Below, one piece after another: positions 55,041 to 64,000 of a stretch of 64,000 nt of DNA. Location of the stretch: positions 3,488,534-3,552,533 of the forward strand of contig RPFO01000104.1 in the NCBI GenBank assembly GCA_009746045.1, written 5' to 3'. Under the pieces are notes generated by a model. That model saw nothing but the letters and a program-made list of their open reading frames with translations. It ran no database searches and was not told the DNA's origin. Position numbers and translations under genes: made by a program. Within the stretch, counting starts at the first letter, position 1, and each line of letters opens with the position of its first letter. The stretch is from Mesostigma viride. Its lineage: Eukaryota; Streptophyta; Mesostigmatophyceae; Mesostigmatales; Mesostigmataceae.

Positions 55041-55475
55041 CAATAGCCCTAGCTTGTAACCATTGGCGTCACTGCCGCTAAGGCAGCCATGCCTAGAATG
55101 TTTGCCTAGCTGTGCCAACACACCTAGTCATGTGCCGCCAACGCACGGTACACAACCAGCCATAGCCTTAGCCTACTAAGTCCTAGTACAGCCATGCTAC
55201 GCCCTGGCTATGTTCAGATTACTTGCCCACGCTATACTTGTTATGCTACGCTTACATGGGTCTTATTGCACCCACAGTATGCCGGATCGTTAGCGTGTCC
55301 GTTTAGCTAACGCGCGCCCGATTGCGGCTGTACGTGGCATGCCTTTGGCATGAAGGAGACTGGGGGTCTCTGCCCTTTCTCCTGTAGTGCACACACAGGG
55401 ATTAAAAGCACTTCGGTGCTCCGTGACTCCCCAACGGGAGCACGAGTTTAATTAATTAATTAATTAATTAATTAA
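55040..55475 (+). mobile_element. Type-1 LINE 3' UTR, hairpin and TTAA tail
   Basis: TAGAATAGCAATAG through GGTCTTATTGCACCCACAGT and GGGATTAAAAGCACTTCGG. The hairpin GTGACTCCCC-AA-CGGGAGCAC at 55,423-55,443 is followed by seven AATT repeats. The most complete 3' end of this family. Confidence 0.7.
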
Positions 55476-55719
55476 TCGTCTCATTCGTCTGGGGGCAGAG
55501 GACATGCAAGCCACAACGTACACCCATGCAAGTCTGTACGCGGTGGGGAAGATGCATGTGTGAGATGAAACATGGTAAACAAAGCAGTACGTTCGATCGG
55601 ACCGTGGGGTACGCAACCCGCGGTGACTAGAGACTTTAGATAGATCTACCTCGATCGTTAATTCTGGTGTGCACAACACTAGTTGTATAGTAGTACCACT
55701 ACACCATACGTGCTCTCCT

Positions 55720-56605
55720 ACGTACCCTCATCGAGCGCCCCGAGCACATTCAGACCGGGCTGGACTGTCTGGGCTTGGAGGCGCGGGCAGTGGGGTTGGA
55801 GATAATAGTGTCAAAATGGAGGCGATGGTGGTTGGGGCAACCAGTCGCCCGCCGCTGCCGCGGCTGCTAGACGGGAAGGAGGATGAGTTCCGTGATAGAT
55901 CGCTTCAAACTGCTGGGGAGCATGCTCCCTGACACCGCCGAGGATGTGGACATCCGCATCGGCCTGGCCTGGGCTAGGCTTCGTTCGCTCAAAACCTACT
56001 GGCACTAGCTCGAAGGCCCTGCATGCATGGGCGAGCACCGCAAGCCCATGCTCCTCAAGGTCTTGGTCCTCACGGTGCTCACCTATGGCGCCGAAGAATG
56101 GACGCTCACGGACACGCTGCATGGCCACACGGCTGAACGGCACAGTAACCAGGATGCTCCGCCAGGCCCTGAACCTAGGGTTTTCCACACATAGGTCCTT
56201 AGAATCTTTGTACCAGGGTATGCCTCGATCGCATTTCGGACGAGATTAGACAGCGTAGTAGGATAGCATTCGTAGGACATCTTGCTCGCACCAGTCAGGT
56301 AGACACCGACCTCGGTCTGGCCGGCCCCCAGCGGCTTGGCCAGCCATGCAGGGCGGCATGTCCTGACCTGGCCTGGCCCCAGGGACATTCCTAAAAGGGT
56401 AGGTAAACATGTCATGACCTACCCGGCACAGCAGTTGCTGGCTGACCTAGTGGTCCCAGCCCCGTTTGAACATCGCATTCACTCCCTCTCTCTTGCTTGG
56501 ACTGCTATGCAGAACAAGAAGATGTGTAAGACGATTGTCCAGGCTCACACGCCAGCCCCTGTGGGCAAGCCCCCTCCCAAGAGGAAGGGGCGCTTTGCTG
56601 AGTAG
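55720..56605 (+). pseudogene. Type-2 LINE reverse transcriptase C-terminal region
   Basis: Plus frames give DRFKLLGSMLPDTAEDVDIR, IGLAWARLRSLKTYW, HRKPMLLKVLVLTVLTYG and AEEWTLTDTL, the F-x-LGS...I..A..L...W...K..V...L.YG.E.W pattern after the RT thumb in many LINE proteins. Then TVTRMLRQALNLG and the C terminus QNKKMCKTIVQAHTPAPVGK with a TAG near 56,604. At least two frameshifts and an in-frame stop break it. Upstream RT palm motifs are absent, so the copy is 5'-truncated. The C terminus is shared with 7,447-7,599. Confidence 0.65.
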
Positions 56606-56760
56606 AGTATTGTTTTCTAGATTATAGATTAGCTTAGAGTGAGATTAGTTCGGTTTCGCGGCTTCGCTCACCTCCATCCATCCAGCAAGGGAATATGTGC
56701 TACATGATCTCCCAACGGAGTCATGTTATAATTCAATATTTAAGTTTTTAATACGTGCTC
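56606..56760 (+). mobile_element. Type-2 LINE 3' UTR and hairpin
   Basis: UTR with GCGGCTTCGCTCACCTCCAT. The hairpin ACATGAT-CTCC-CAAC-GGAG-TCATGT at 56,702-56,726 is followed by TATAATTCAATATTTAA. Confidence 0.65.
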
Positions 56761-56828
56761 TACACTCCACCATCCATCCCGGCCACCCTACTACTCATGG
56801 AGAATCCGGGCTGCATGGCTCCGAATCC

Positions 56829-57229
56829 GAGTGGTGCTACGTCGCTTCCCCCAGAAGCCAGGTGAGACGTCAACCTCTCTTGCTGACGAGCTCAAGAACC
56901 AGCTTCTTACCCTCATGGGCCTGGTAGGTGAGGTAGCACTGAGCGGGTGCCACCGCCTTCCCCACTCACGGGACAAGGCGGCTCCCCCACCAGTCCTACT
57001 CACCTTCCCCTCCCCTGAGGATAAGCAGCGGTTCCTCTCTCGTCGCAAGCGGTTGCACGACCTCACCTGGACGCTGGATGACGACCTAACCCCCGCTCAA
57101 CAACAGCAGCGACGCGACCTGTGGCCGGAATACCTCCGCCATAAGCAGGACCCCCAGAAGCCCAAGGTGTACTGGAGGGGCGGGGACCTGATGATCAACC
57201 ACAAGATGTGGACGCCCCCAGCGGGCTAG
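56829..57229 (+). pseudogene. Type-1 LINE ORF1 C-terminal two-thirds, best-preserved copy
   Basis: One open frame of 132 codons to TAG at 57,229: VVLRRFPQKPGETSTSLADE, LKNQLLTLMGLVGEVALSG, VLLTFPSPEDKQRFLSRRKR, LTPAQQQQRRDLWPEYLRHK and KVYWRGGDLMINHKMWTPP. The order (short beta-strand VVLRRFP, VLLTF..edk..flsrrk, then the R-R-x-L/KVYWRGG-DL block) resembles the RRM and C-terminal domain of L1-type ORF1 RNA chaperones. The 5' part is truncated, joined to unrelated sequence at about 56,825. Confidence 0.65.
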
Positions 57230-57745
57230 AATAGCAATAGCCCTAGCTTGTAACCATTGGCGTCACTGCCGCTAAGGCAGCCATGCCTAGAATGTTTGCC
57301 TAGCTGTGCCAACACACCTAGTCATGTGCCGCCAACGCACGGTACACAACCAGCCATAGCCTTAGCCTAGTCCTAGTACAGCCATGCTACGCCCTGGCTA
57401 TGTTTAGCCAAGCCATGCCATAATGGGACCCCCATGGATGTTGAATTTAGCCATGCTATGCCATGCATGAGAGATGCTCTCTGTCGAGAAGCCATGTCCT
57501 AGCTCTTGTATAGCCATGATGATCTTCCTCCCCCGTGCCAGGATCCCCCCCTTAGGCGGATTGAACCTGAGACAGCATGGTGGTGCGGGTGCCCTGGTGC
57601 ACCTAGAGCACGCGGGTAGCTTACATTCCCACCCTTGCATGAAGTAGCCTAGGATGTATTAAAAGCCATATGCCCCTTCTCAGGGATATGTGCTACATTG
57701 ACTCCCAACGGCCGGAGCGATGTTGATAATTAATGGCAGCTCGGG
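57230..57745 (+). mobile_element. Chimeric 3' end: type-1 UTR joined to type-3 terminus
   Basis: The first ~170 bp match the type-1 3' UTR (TAGAATAGCAATAG...CCCTGGCTATGTT). At about 57,400 it switches to the type-3 sequence (TAGCCAAGCCATGCCATAAT...ATTAAAAGCCATATGCCCC) and ends in the hairpin ACTCC-CAACGGCC-GGAGC at 57,695-57,723 and TTGATAATTAAT. Confidence 0.6.
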
Positions 57746-58150
57746 CCTGCTGTTAAATCTCTTATGTGTTTGTCGAGCCATTCAGCTAGGATGGTGGAAA
57801 CAAATGGAGGTGGAAATGCGTAATTCAGCAGTCTGCAATTATTTGATTCATACCCACTTGACACAGTTACGCGTAATTAACCAGTGCTATTCAATTTCCT
57901 GAAAAATTCATTATTGTTTCTGCATGGCCTGCTCACCATCGCATGGCCTGCACACCAACATCATGATCCACTAGTTGCCATAAAACTCCACCAACTGCTA
58001 GGTTCACCGTGCTCAAGAGCATCATGAAAGCCTCGTCCCTACATCAATGAGACAACCAACCCTAGATCAACGAGACAACCAGCGCAGGCCTAGATGCCAA
58101 TTGGAAAACCGCGAAACAAAATTTCCTTATCTCTTCGTTACAAAGTTATG
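57746..58150. other. Intergenic or 3' flank of the TRMT2A-like gene
   Basis: No ORF of note. Short CATCATGA/CAATGAGACAACCA repeats at 58,040-58,080. Confidence 0.5.
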
Positions 58151-58153
58151 CAA

Positions 58154-61100
58154 TCATCTCTCCAAGAGGGTCACCATCTCGCAATGGCTGGTATGTGGGA
58201 ACAAGTCGACCGCGATGGCCTTGACGGGCACAAAGGGGTCTCCGCCCCCCTGCCCGCTGCCGCACAGGTACAGCGCATTCTCCGCGAACGAGTCTGGGTT
58301 GCACGACACGTAACTGCAGTTGCAGGACAGATAAAACAAAAGGCAGTTTGTGTCCAGGAAGCCATAGATAAGTAATGATAACGTAGCAGGCAGGTCTTGA
58401 AGTGAAAGTGAAAGAAGATAAGTGAAACTTGGAAGGAACTTTTGAAACTGTGATATAATCAAGTAGGGGTGATGCAATTGTACTGGTCCAGCATAGGTGC
58501 CGCGTTGACGCAAAACAAGGATCAGGGCAAGCCATTCAGAGACAACCCACACTTGGGTTAGATGGTCAGCCCTCTTGGGCAGACAGTCAAACCTCTGCAC
58601 ATGGTAACCTGCTCCATGCATTCCTTGACAGGAATGTAACCCTATCGAACAGTTAGCCTTTTCTAAACATCCTCCCAAACACTTCACCGTCTCCAACAAC
58701 AGAAACATCTCCAGACAGTCAACCCTCTCCAGACTGTAAAGTAAAAGAGTCAGAAGCCCTCACTTGCTTTTAGTGAACAAAGAGAGTATCCCAGCCACAT
58801 GCATGAGGCAGGTAACCCTCTCCAAACATACATTCCATTGAGATACAAGACCCGTCCAGCCAAGTATGGGAGACAAACCCCTCCTCCAAACATAAATGCT
58901 CTCCCGGCAATTGATCTCTCGCAACCCACGGATGAGTCAGTCCACCAATTGCATGAACAGGTAGAGTGTGTGTGTGTGTGTGTAAGTGTGCGTGTGATGG
59001 TTGTGTGAGTGTTTGTGTGTGGTGGTGTTGTAAGTGTGTGTGTGTGGTGGTGGTGTAAGTGTGTGTGTGTGTGTGGGGGGGGTGTAAGTGTGTGTGTGTG
59101 TGGTGGGGGTGTAAGTGTGTGTGTGTGTGTGGTGGGGTGTAAGTGTGTGTGTGTGGTGGGGGTGCAAGTGTGTGTGTGTGGTGGGGGTGCAAGTGTGTGT
59201 GTGTGGTGGGGGTGCAAGTGTGTGTGTGTGGTGGGGGTGCAAGTGTGTGTGTGTGTGGTGGGGGTGTAAGTGTGTGTGTGTGGTGGGGGTGTGAGTGTGT
59301 GTGTGTGGTGGGGGTGCAAGTGTGTGTGTGTGTGGTGGGGGTGCAAGTGTGTGTGTGTGGTGGGGGTGCAAGTGTGTGTGTGTGTGGTGGGGGTGTAAGT
59401 GTGTGTGTGTGGTGGGGGTGCAAGTGTGTGTGTGTGGTGGGGGTGCAAGTGTGTGTGTGTGGTGGGGGTGCAAGTGTGTGTGTGTGGTGGGGGTGTAAGT
59501 GTGTGTGTGTGGTGGGGGTGCAAGTGTGTGTGTGTGGTGGGGGTGCAAGTGTGTGTGTGTGGTGGGGGTGTAAGTGTGTGTGTGTGGTGGGGGTGCAAGT
59601 GTGTGTGTGTGGTGGGGGTGCAAGTGTGTGTGTGTGGTGGGGGTGCAAGTGTGTGTGTGTGGTGGGGGTGCAAGTGTGTGTGTGTGGTGGGGGTGTAAGT
59701 GTGTGTGTGTGGTGGGGGTGCAAGTGTGTGTGTGTGGTGGGGGTGCAAGTGTGTGTGTGTGGTGGGGGTGCAAGTGTGTGTGTGTGGTGGGGGTGCAAGT
59801 GTGTGTGTGTGGTGGGGGTGCAAGTGTGTGTGTGTGGTGGGGGTGCAAGTGTGTGTGTGTGGTGGGGGTGTAAGTGTGTGTGTGTGGTGGGGGTGTAAGT
59901 GTGTGTGTGTGGTGGGGGTGCAAGTGTGTGTGTGTGGTGGGGGTGCAAGTGTGTGTGTGTGGTGGGGGTGTAAGTGTGTGTGTGTGGTGGGGGTGCAAGT
60001 GTGTGTGTGTGGTGGGGGTGCAAGTGTGTGTGTGTGGTGGGGGTGTAAGTGTGTGTGTGTGGTGGGGGTGCAAGTGTGTGTGTGTGGTGGGGGTGCAAGT
60101 GTGTGTGTGTGGTGGGGGTGCAAGTGTGTGTGTGTGTGGTGGGGGTGCAAGTGTGTGTGTGTGGTGGGGGTGCAAGTGTGTGTGTGTGGTGGGGGTGCAA
60201 GTGTGTGTGTGTGGTGGGGGTGCAAGTGTGTGTGTGTGGTGGGGGTGCAAGTGTGTGTGTGTGGTGGGGGTGCAAGTGTGTGTGTGGTGGTGGGGGTGCA
60301 AGTGTGTGTGTGTGGTGGGGGTGTAAGTGTGTGTGTGTGGTGGGGGTGTAAGTGTGTGTGTGTGGTGGGGGTGCAAGTGTGTGTGTGTGGTGGGGGTGTA
60401 AGTGTGTGTGTGTGGTGGGGGTGCAAGTGTGTGTGTGTGGTGGGGGTGCAAGTGTGTGTGTGTGGTGGGGGTGCAAGTGTGTGTGTGTGGTGGGGGTGCA
60501 AGTGTGTGTGTGTGGTGGGGGTGCAAGTGTGTGTGTGTGGTGGGGGTGCAAGTGTGTGTGTGTGGTGGGGGTGCAAGTGTGTGTGTGTGGTGGGGGTGCA
60601 AGTGTGTGTGTGTGGTGGGGGTGCAAGTGTGTGTGTGTGGTGGGGGTGCAAGTGTGTGTGTGTGGTGGGGGTGCAAGTGTGTGTGTGTGGTGGGGGTGCA
60701 AGTGTGTGTGTGTGGTGGGGGTGCAAGTGTGTGTGTGTGGTGGGGGTGCAAGTGTGTGTGTGTGGTGGGGGTGTAAGTGTGTGTGTGTGGTGGGGGTGCA
60801 AGTGTGTGTGTGTGGTGGGGGTGTAAGTGTGTGTGTGTGGTGGGGGTGTAAGTGTGTGTGTGTGGTGGGGGTGCAAGTGTGTGTGTGTGGTGGGGGTGCA
60901 AGTGTGTGTGTGTGGTGGGGGTGCAAGTGTGTGTGTGTGGTGGGGGTGCAAGTGTGTGTGTGTGGTGGGGGTGCAAGTGTGTGTGTGTGGTGGGGGTGCA
61001 AGTGTGTGTGTGTGGTGGGGGTGCAAGTGTGTGTGTGTGGTGGGGGTGCAAGTGTGTGTGTGTGGTGGGGGTGCAAGTGTGTGTGTGTGGTGGTGTAAGT

Positions 61101-62890
61101 GTTTGTGTGTGGTGGGGGTGCAAGTGTGTGTGTGTGGTGGGGGTGCAAGTGTGTGTGTGTGGTGGTGGTGCAAGTGTGTGTGTGTGGTGGGGGTGCAAGT
61201 GTGTGTGTGGTGGTGGGGGTGCAAGTGTGTGTGTGTGGTGGGGGTGTAAGTGTGTGTGTGTGGTGGGGGTGTAAGTGTGTGTGTGTGGTGGGGGTGCAAG
61301 TGTGTGTGTGTGGTGGGGGTGTAAGTGTGTGTGTGTGGTGGGGGTGCAAGTGTGTGTGTGTGGTGGGGGTGCAAGTGTGTGTGTGTGGTGGGGGTGCAAG
61401 TGTGTGTGTGTGGTGGGGGTGCAAGTGTGTGTGTGTGGTGGGGGTGCAAGTGTGTGTGTGTGGTGGGGGTGCAAGTGTGTGTGTGTGGTGGGGGTGCAAG
61501 TGTGTGTGTGTGTGGTGGGGGTGCAAGTGTGTGTGTGTGTGGTGGGGGTGCAAGTGTGTGTGTGTGGTGGGGGTGCAAGTGTGTGTGTGTGGTGGGGGTG
61601 CAAGTGTGTGTGTGTGGTGGGGGTGTAAGTGTGTGTGTGTGGTGGGGGTGCAAGTGTGTGTGTGTGTGGTGGGGGTGTAAGTGTGTGTGTGTGGTGGGGG
61701 TGCAAGTGTGTGTGTGTGGTGGGGGTGCAAGTGTGTGTGTGTGTGGTGGGGGTGCAAGTGTGTGTGTGTGGTGGGGGTGCAAGTGTGTGTGTGTGTGGTG
61801 GGGGTGCAAGTGTGTGTGTGTGGTGGGGGTGCAAGTGTGTGTGTGTGGTGGGGGTGCAAGTGTGTGTGTGTGGTGGGGGTGCAAGTGTGTGTGTGTGGTG
61901 GGGGTGTAAGTGTGTGTGTGTGGTGGGGGTGCAAGTGTGTGTGTGGTGGTGGGGGTGTAAGTGTGTGTGTGTGGTGGGGGTGCAAGTGTGTGTGTGTGGT
62001 GGGGGTGCAAGTGTGTGTGTGTGGTGGGGGTGCAAGTGTGTGTGTGTGGTGGGGGTGCAAGTGTGTGTGTGTGGTGGGGGTGCAAGTGTGTGTGTGTGGT
62101 GGGGGTGCAAGTGTGTGTGTGTGGTGGGGGTGCAAGTGTGTGTGTGTGGTGGGGGTGTAAGTGTGTGTGTGTGTGGTGGGGGTGCAAGTGTGTGTGTGTG
62201 GTGGGGGTGTAAGTGTGTGTGTGTGTGGTGGGGGTGCAAGTGTGTGTGTGTGGTGGGGGTGCAAGTGTGTGTGTGTGGTGGGGGTGCAAGTGTGTGTGTG
62301 TGGTGGGGGTGCAAGTGTGTGTGTGTGGTGGGGGTGCAAGTGTGTGTGTGTGGTGGGGGTGCAAGTGTGTGTGTGTGGTGGGGGTGCAAGTGTGTGTGTG
62401 TGGTGGGGGTGCAAGTGTGTGTGTGTGTGGTGGGGGTGCAAGTGTGTGTGTGTGGTGGGGGTGCAAGTGTGTGTGTGTGGTGGGGGTGCAAGTGTGTGTG
62501 TGTGGTGGGGGTGCAAGTGTGTGTGTGTGGTGGGGGTGCAAGTGTGTGTGTGTGTGGTGGTGGTGTAAGTGTGTGTGTGTGTGGTGGGGGTGCAAGTGTG
62601 TGTGTGTGTGGTGGGGGTGCAAGTGTGTGTGTGTGGTGGGGGTGCAAGTGTGTGTGTGTGGTGGGGGTGCAAGTGTGTGTGTGTGGTGGGGGTGCAAGTG
62701 TGTGTGTGTGGTGGGGGTGCAAGTGTGTGTGTGTGTGGTGGGGGTGCAAGTGTGTGTGTGTGGTGGGGGTGCAAGTGTGTGTGTGTGGTGGGGGTGCAAG
62801 TGTGTGTGTGTGGTGGGGGTGCAAGTGTGTGTGTGTGGTGGGGGTGCAAGTGTGTGTGTGTGGTGGTGGTGTAAGTGTGTGTGTGTGTGT

Positions 62891-62984
<94 letters not shown>

Positions 62985-63409
62985 ACCTGTCCAGCCACGT
63001 CCATGAATCGCTTGCCCCAATGCTAGTGCACGTATACACACACGTGTACAGCCCAAAGACTTAGCGACGCCCTCGGGGATCTTCCAGCCACGTACATGAG
63101 CCGCTTGAGGTTCCGCGTGGACCGCAGCGCCTGCAGCACCTTGAAGTGAAGACCCGGGCGGGGGGGGTCCACGATTGCGACGATGTTGTTGAACGTCTGC
63201 CGCTGGCTTGCCACCGCAGGTGCTGACTGGCCGGAACAAGCAACCCCAGAATCCGTCGCAAGGGAGTCCGTGCCGTTGGCGCCACGGTCGCTGCCCGCTG
63301 GGTCATCCTCACCCTCCTCAGCTCCAGAAGAAGAGATACCCTTCTCCCCCGCCTCGTCCCTCACCAGACGCGTGTACTGCACCAGCAGGCTCTTCATGAC
63401 CGCCTCTGC
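58154..63409 (-). CDS. TRMT2A: TRMT2A-like tRNA m5U methyltransferase, last two exons
   Basis: The penultimate exon (63,409-63,096) starts after CCTCCAG and encodes AEAVMKSLLVQYTRLVRDE, an acidic Ser/Gly-rich insert, then NNIVAIVDPPRPGLHFKVLQ and RSTRNLKRL. It ends at donor CAT|GTACGT. The last exon (58,313-58,154) follows acceptor AACTGCAG. Joined, they give ..KRLIYVSCNPDSFAENALY and PFVPVKAIAVDLFPHTSHCE, then MVTLLER and stop. DPPR.GLH, YVSCNP (catalytic Cys) and HCEMV (catalytic Glu) are class hallmarks of SAM-dependent RNA 5-methyluridine methyltransferases. The VKA.AVDLFP.T.HCEM ending is closest to eukaryotic TRMT2A, which methylates U54 of tRNA. The 5' exons lie beyond the window. The ~50-residue insert before NNIVAIVDPP is unusual. 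The frame joins perfectly, so the gene is probably functional. Confidence 0.9.
58965..62885. repeat. 25-bp minisatellite, about 155 copies, within the TRMT2A-like intron
   Basis: The consensus 25-mer is GTGCAAGTGTGTGTGTGTGG followed by TGGGG. Unit variants are mainly T for C in GTGCAA/GTGTAA and +2-bp GT expansions. On the transcribed (minus) strand it is CCCCCACCACACACACACAC plus TTGCA. The long CVCGGGASV-type and THTLAPPPH-type frames are repeat products. Confidence 0.97.
62891..62981. repeat. GA dinucleotide repeat near the intron donor
   Basis: About 45 GA units (CT on the transcribed strand), roughly 115 bp downstream of the exon end at 63,096. Confidence 0.97.
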
Positions 63410-63589
63410 CTGGAGGTGTAGACGTTGGGGTGCACGGAATGGAGGTGTAGGGTATAGGCGAGTTACAAGTGCGAGCAATAAAACTCTGTAGGTACAGGGT
63501 TTGAGCTTCGTGGTGACAGGTGACAGGTGTGAGGTTAATGGGGTAGGGGTAGGGAAGGCAATGGGGTAGCATGTAGGGTATATGGTCTG

Positions 63590-63725
63590 GGGCATAGATA
63601 GGGTGTCGGGTGTAGGGTGTAGGGTGTAGGGTGAAGGGTGTAGGGTGTAGGGTGTAGAGTTAAGGTTATAGGGTGTCGGGTGTCGGGTGTCGGGTGTCGG
63701 GTGTAGAGTTAAGGTTATAGGGTGT
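63590..63725. repeat. GGGTGTA/GGGTGTC short tandem repeats
   Basis: About 14 units of GGTGTAG or GGTGTCG with a duplicated GAGTTAAGGTTATA spacer. They lie in the presumed upstream intron of the TRMT2A-like gene. Confidence 0.85.
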
Positions 63726-64000
63726 GTGTGCAGGAAGGATGCCGACGACTCAACTAAGAGGCAATAGGGTGTTGGCATGAGTGGCGTACAGACTCGCGGG
63801 CTGGCGGGTTGACAAGTACTGGTATATTTTCCCTGTCAGCTACTTGACTTGAAGAGTTTCCAGGACAAACAAACTGGAAATTTCCACAGCTTGAAATCAT
63901 CCCATTAAAACTGAGTGGCTATAACTGCAACCATCGATATATACCATAATTAGAACCCAACAACTCTCCCAATGGAGGCACGTGAATGACAGAATGACTG
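63726..64000. other. No recognised exon
   Basis: I could not find the preceding TRMT2A-like exon before the window ends. No other feature seen. Confidence 0.4.

Noticed and set aside
58750-63039. Open frames of 1,300-1,400 codons rich in His/Thr/Pro across the 25-bp minisatellite
   Set aside because: 25 is not a multiple of 3, so each frame cycles through a 75-nt pattern without stops. The region lies in an intron of the TRMT2A-like gene.
63590-63725. Telomere-like GGGTGTA repeats
   Set aside because: Short, irregular, interstitial, mixed GGTGTAG/GGTGTCG and not a known telomere unit; they sit in a presumed intron.

Overview
This window is eukaryotic nuclear DNA. It contains spliced genes with GT-AG introns, non-LTR retrotransposon debris, MULE and PIF/Harbinger transposase genes, and very large amounts of simple repeat. 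There is no bacterial-style operon, rRNA or complete tRNA. The mix (MULE and HARBI1-like transposases, a DUF7869-type gene, 250-5000 bp introns, a TRMT2A-like tRNA methyltransferase) fits a unicellular green alga best, but the species cannot be fixed from the sequence alone.

Layout. 0-7.7 kb: a frameshifted DUF7869-type gene on the minus strand, unassigned coding-like ORFs, a LINE nuclease-domain fragment, a perfect 49-bp inverted repeat and GTGTCACG arrays. 7.7-15 kb: retroelement 3' ends meeting tail-to-tail, a tandem pair of about 1.9-kb TTAA-associated elements, and LINE ORF1 debris. 16-24.7 kb: hexamer, octamer and longer satellites, a 0.76-kb MITE inserted in a TAGTA array, and one candidate host gene (21.7-23.2 kb). 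27.3-41.07 kb: a probable 13.8-kb Mutator-like element bounded by 127-bp identical inverted repeats. It carries a multi-exon transposase gene (zinc motifs, MULE core, SWIM finger) and 5' exons that start with a signal-peptide-like segment. 41.4-43.1 kb: an intact single-exon HARBI1-like ORF. 43.7-57.8 kb: LINE ORF1, RT and nuclease fragments, a 398-bp tandem array containing a tRNA-like segment, and an older inverted copy of the TTAA-flanked element. 58.15-63.4 kb: the last two exons of a TRMT2A-like gene, separated by a 4.78-kb intron that is mostly a 25-bp minisatellite.

At least three dispersed retroelement 3'-end types end in a short hairpin with a CTCC...GGAG stem and usually a CAAC loop, followed by an AATT/TTAA-rich tail. 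One pair of copies shows compensatory base changes. The TTAA-flanked DNA elements appear to use these tails and other TTAA sites as targets. Only the TRMT2A-like gene, and possibly the 21.7-23.2 kb and 17.5 kb exons, look like ordinary host genes.
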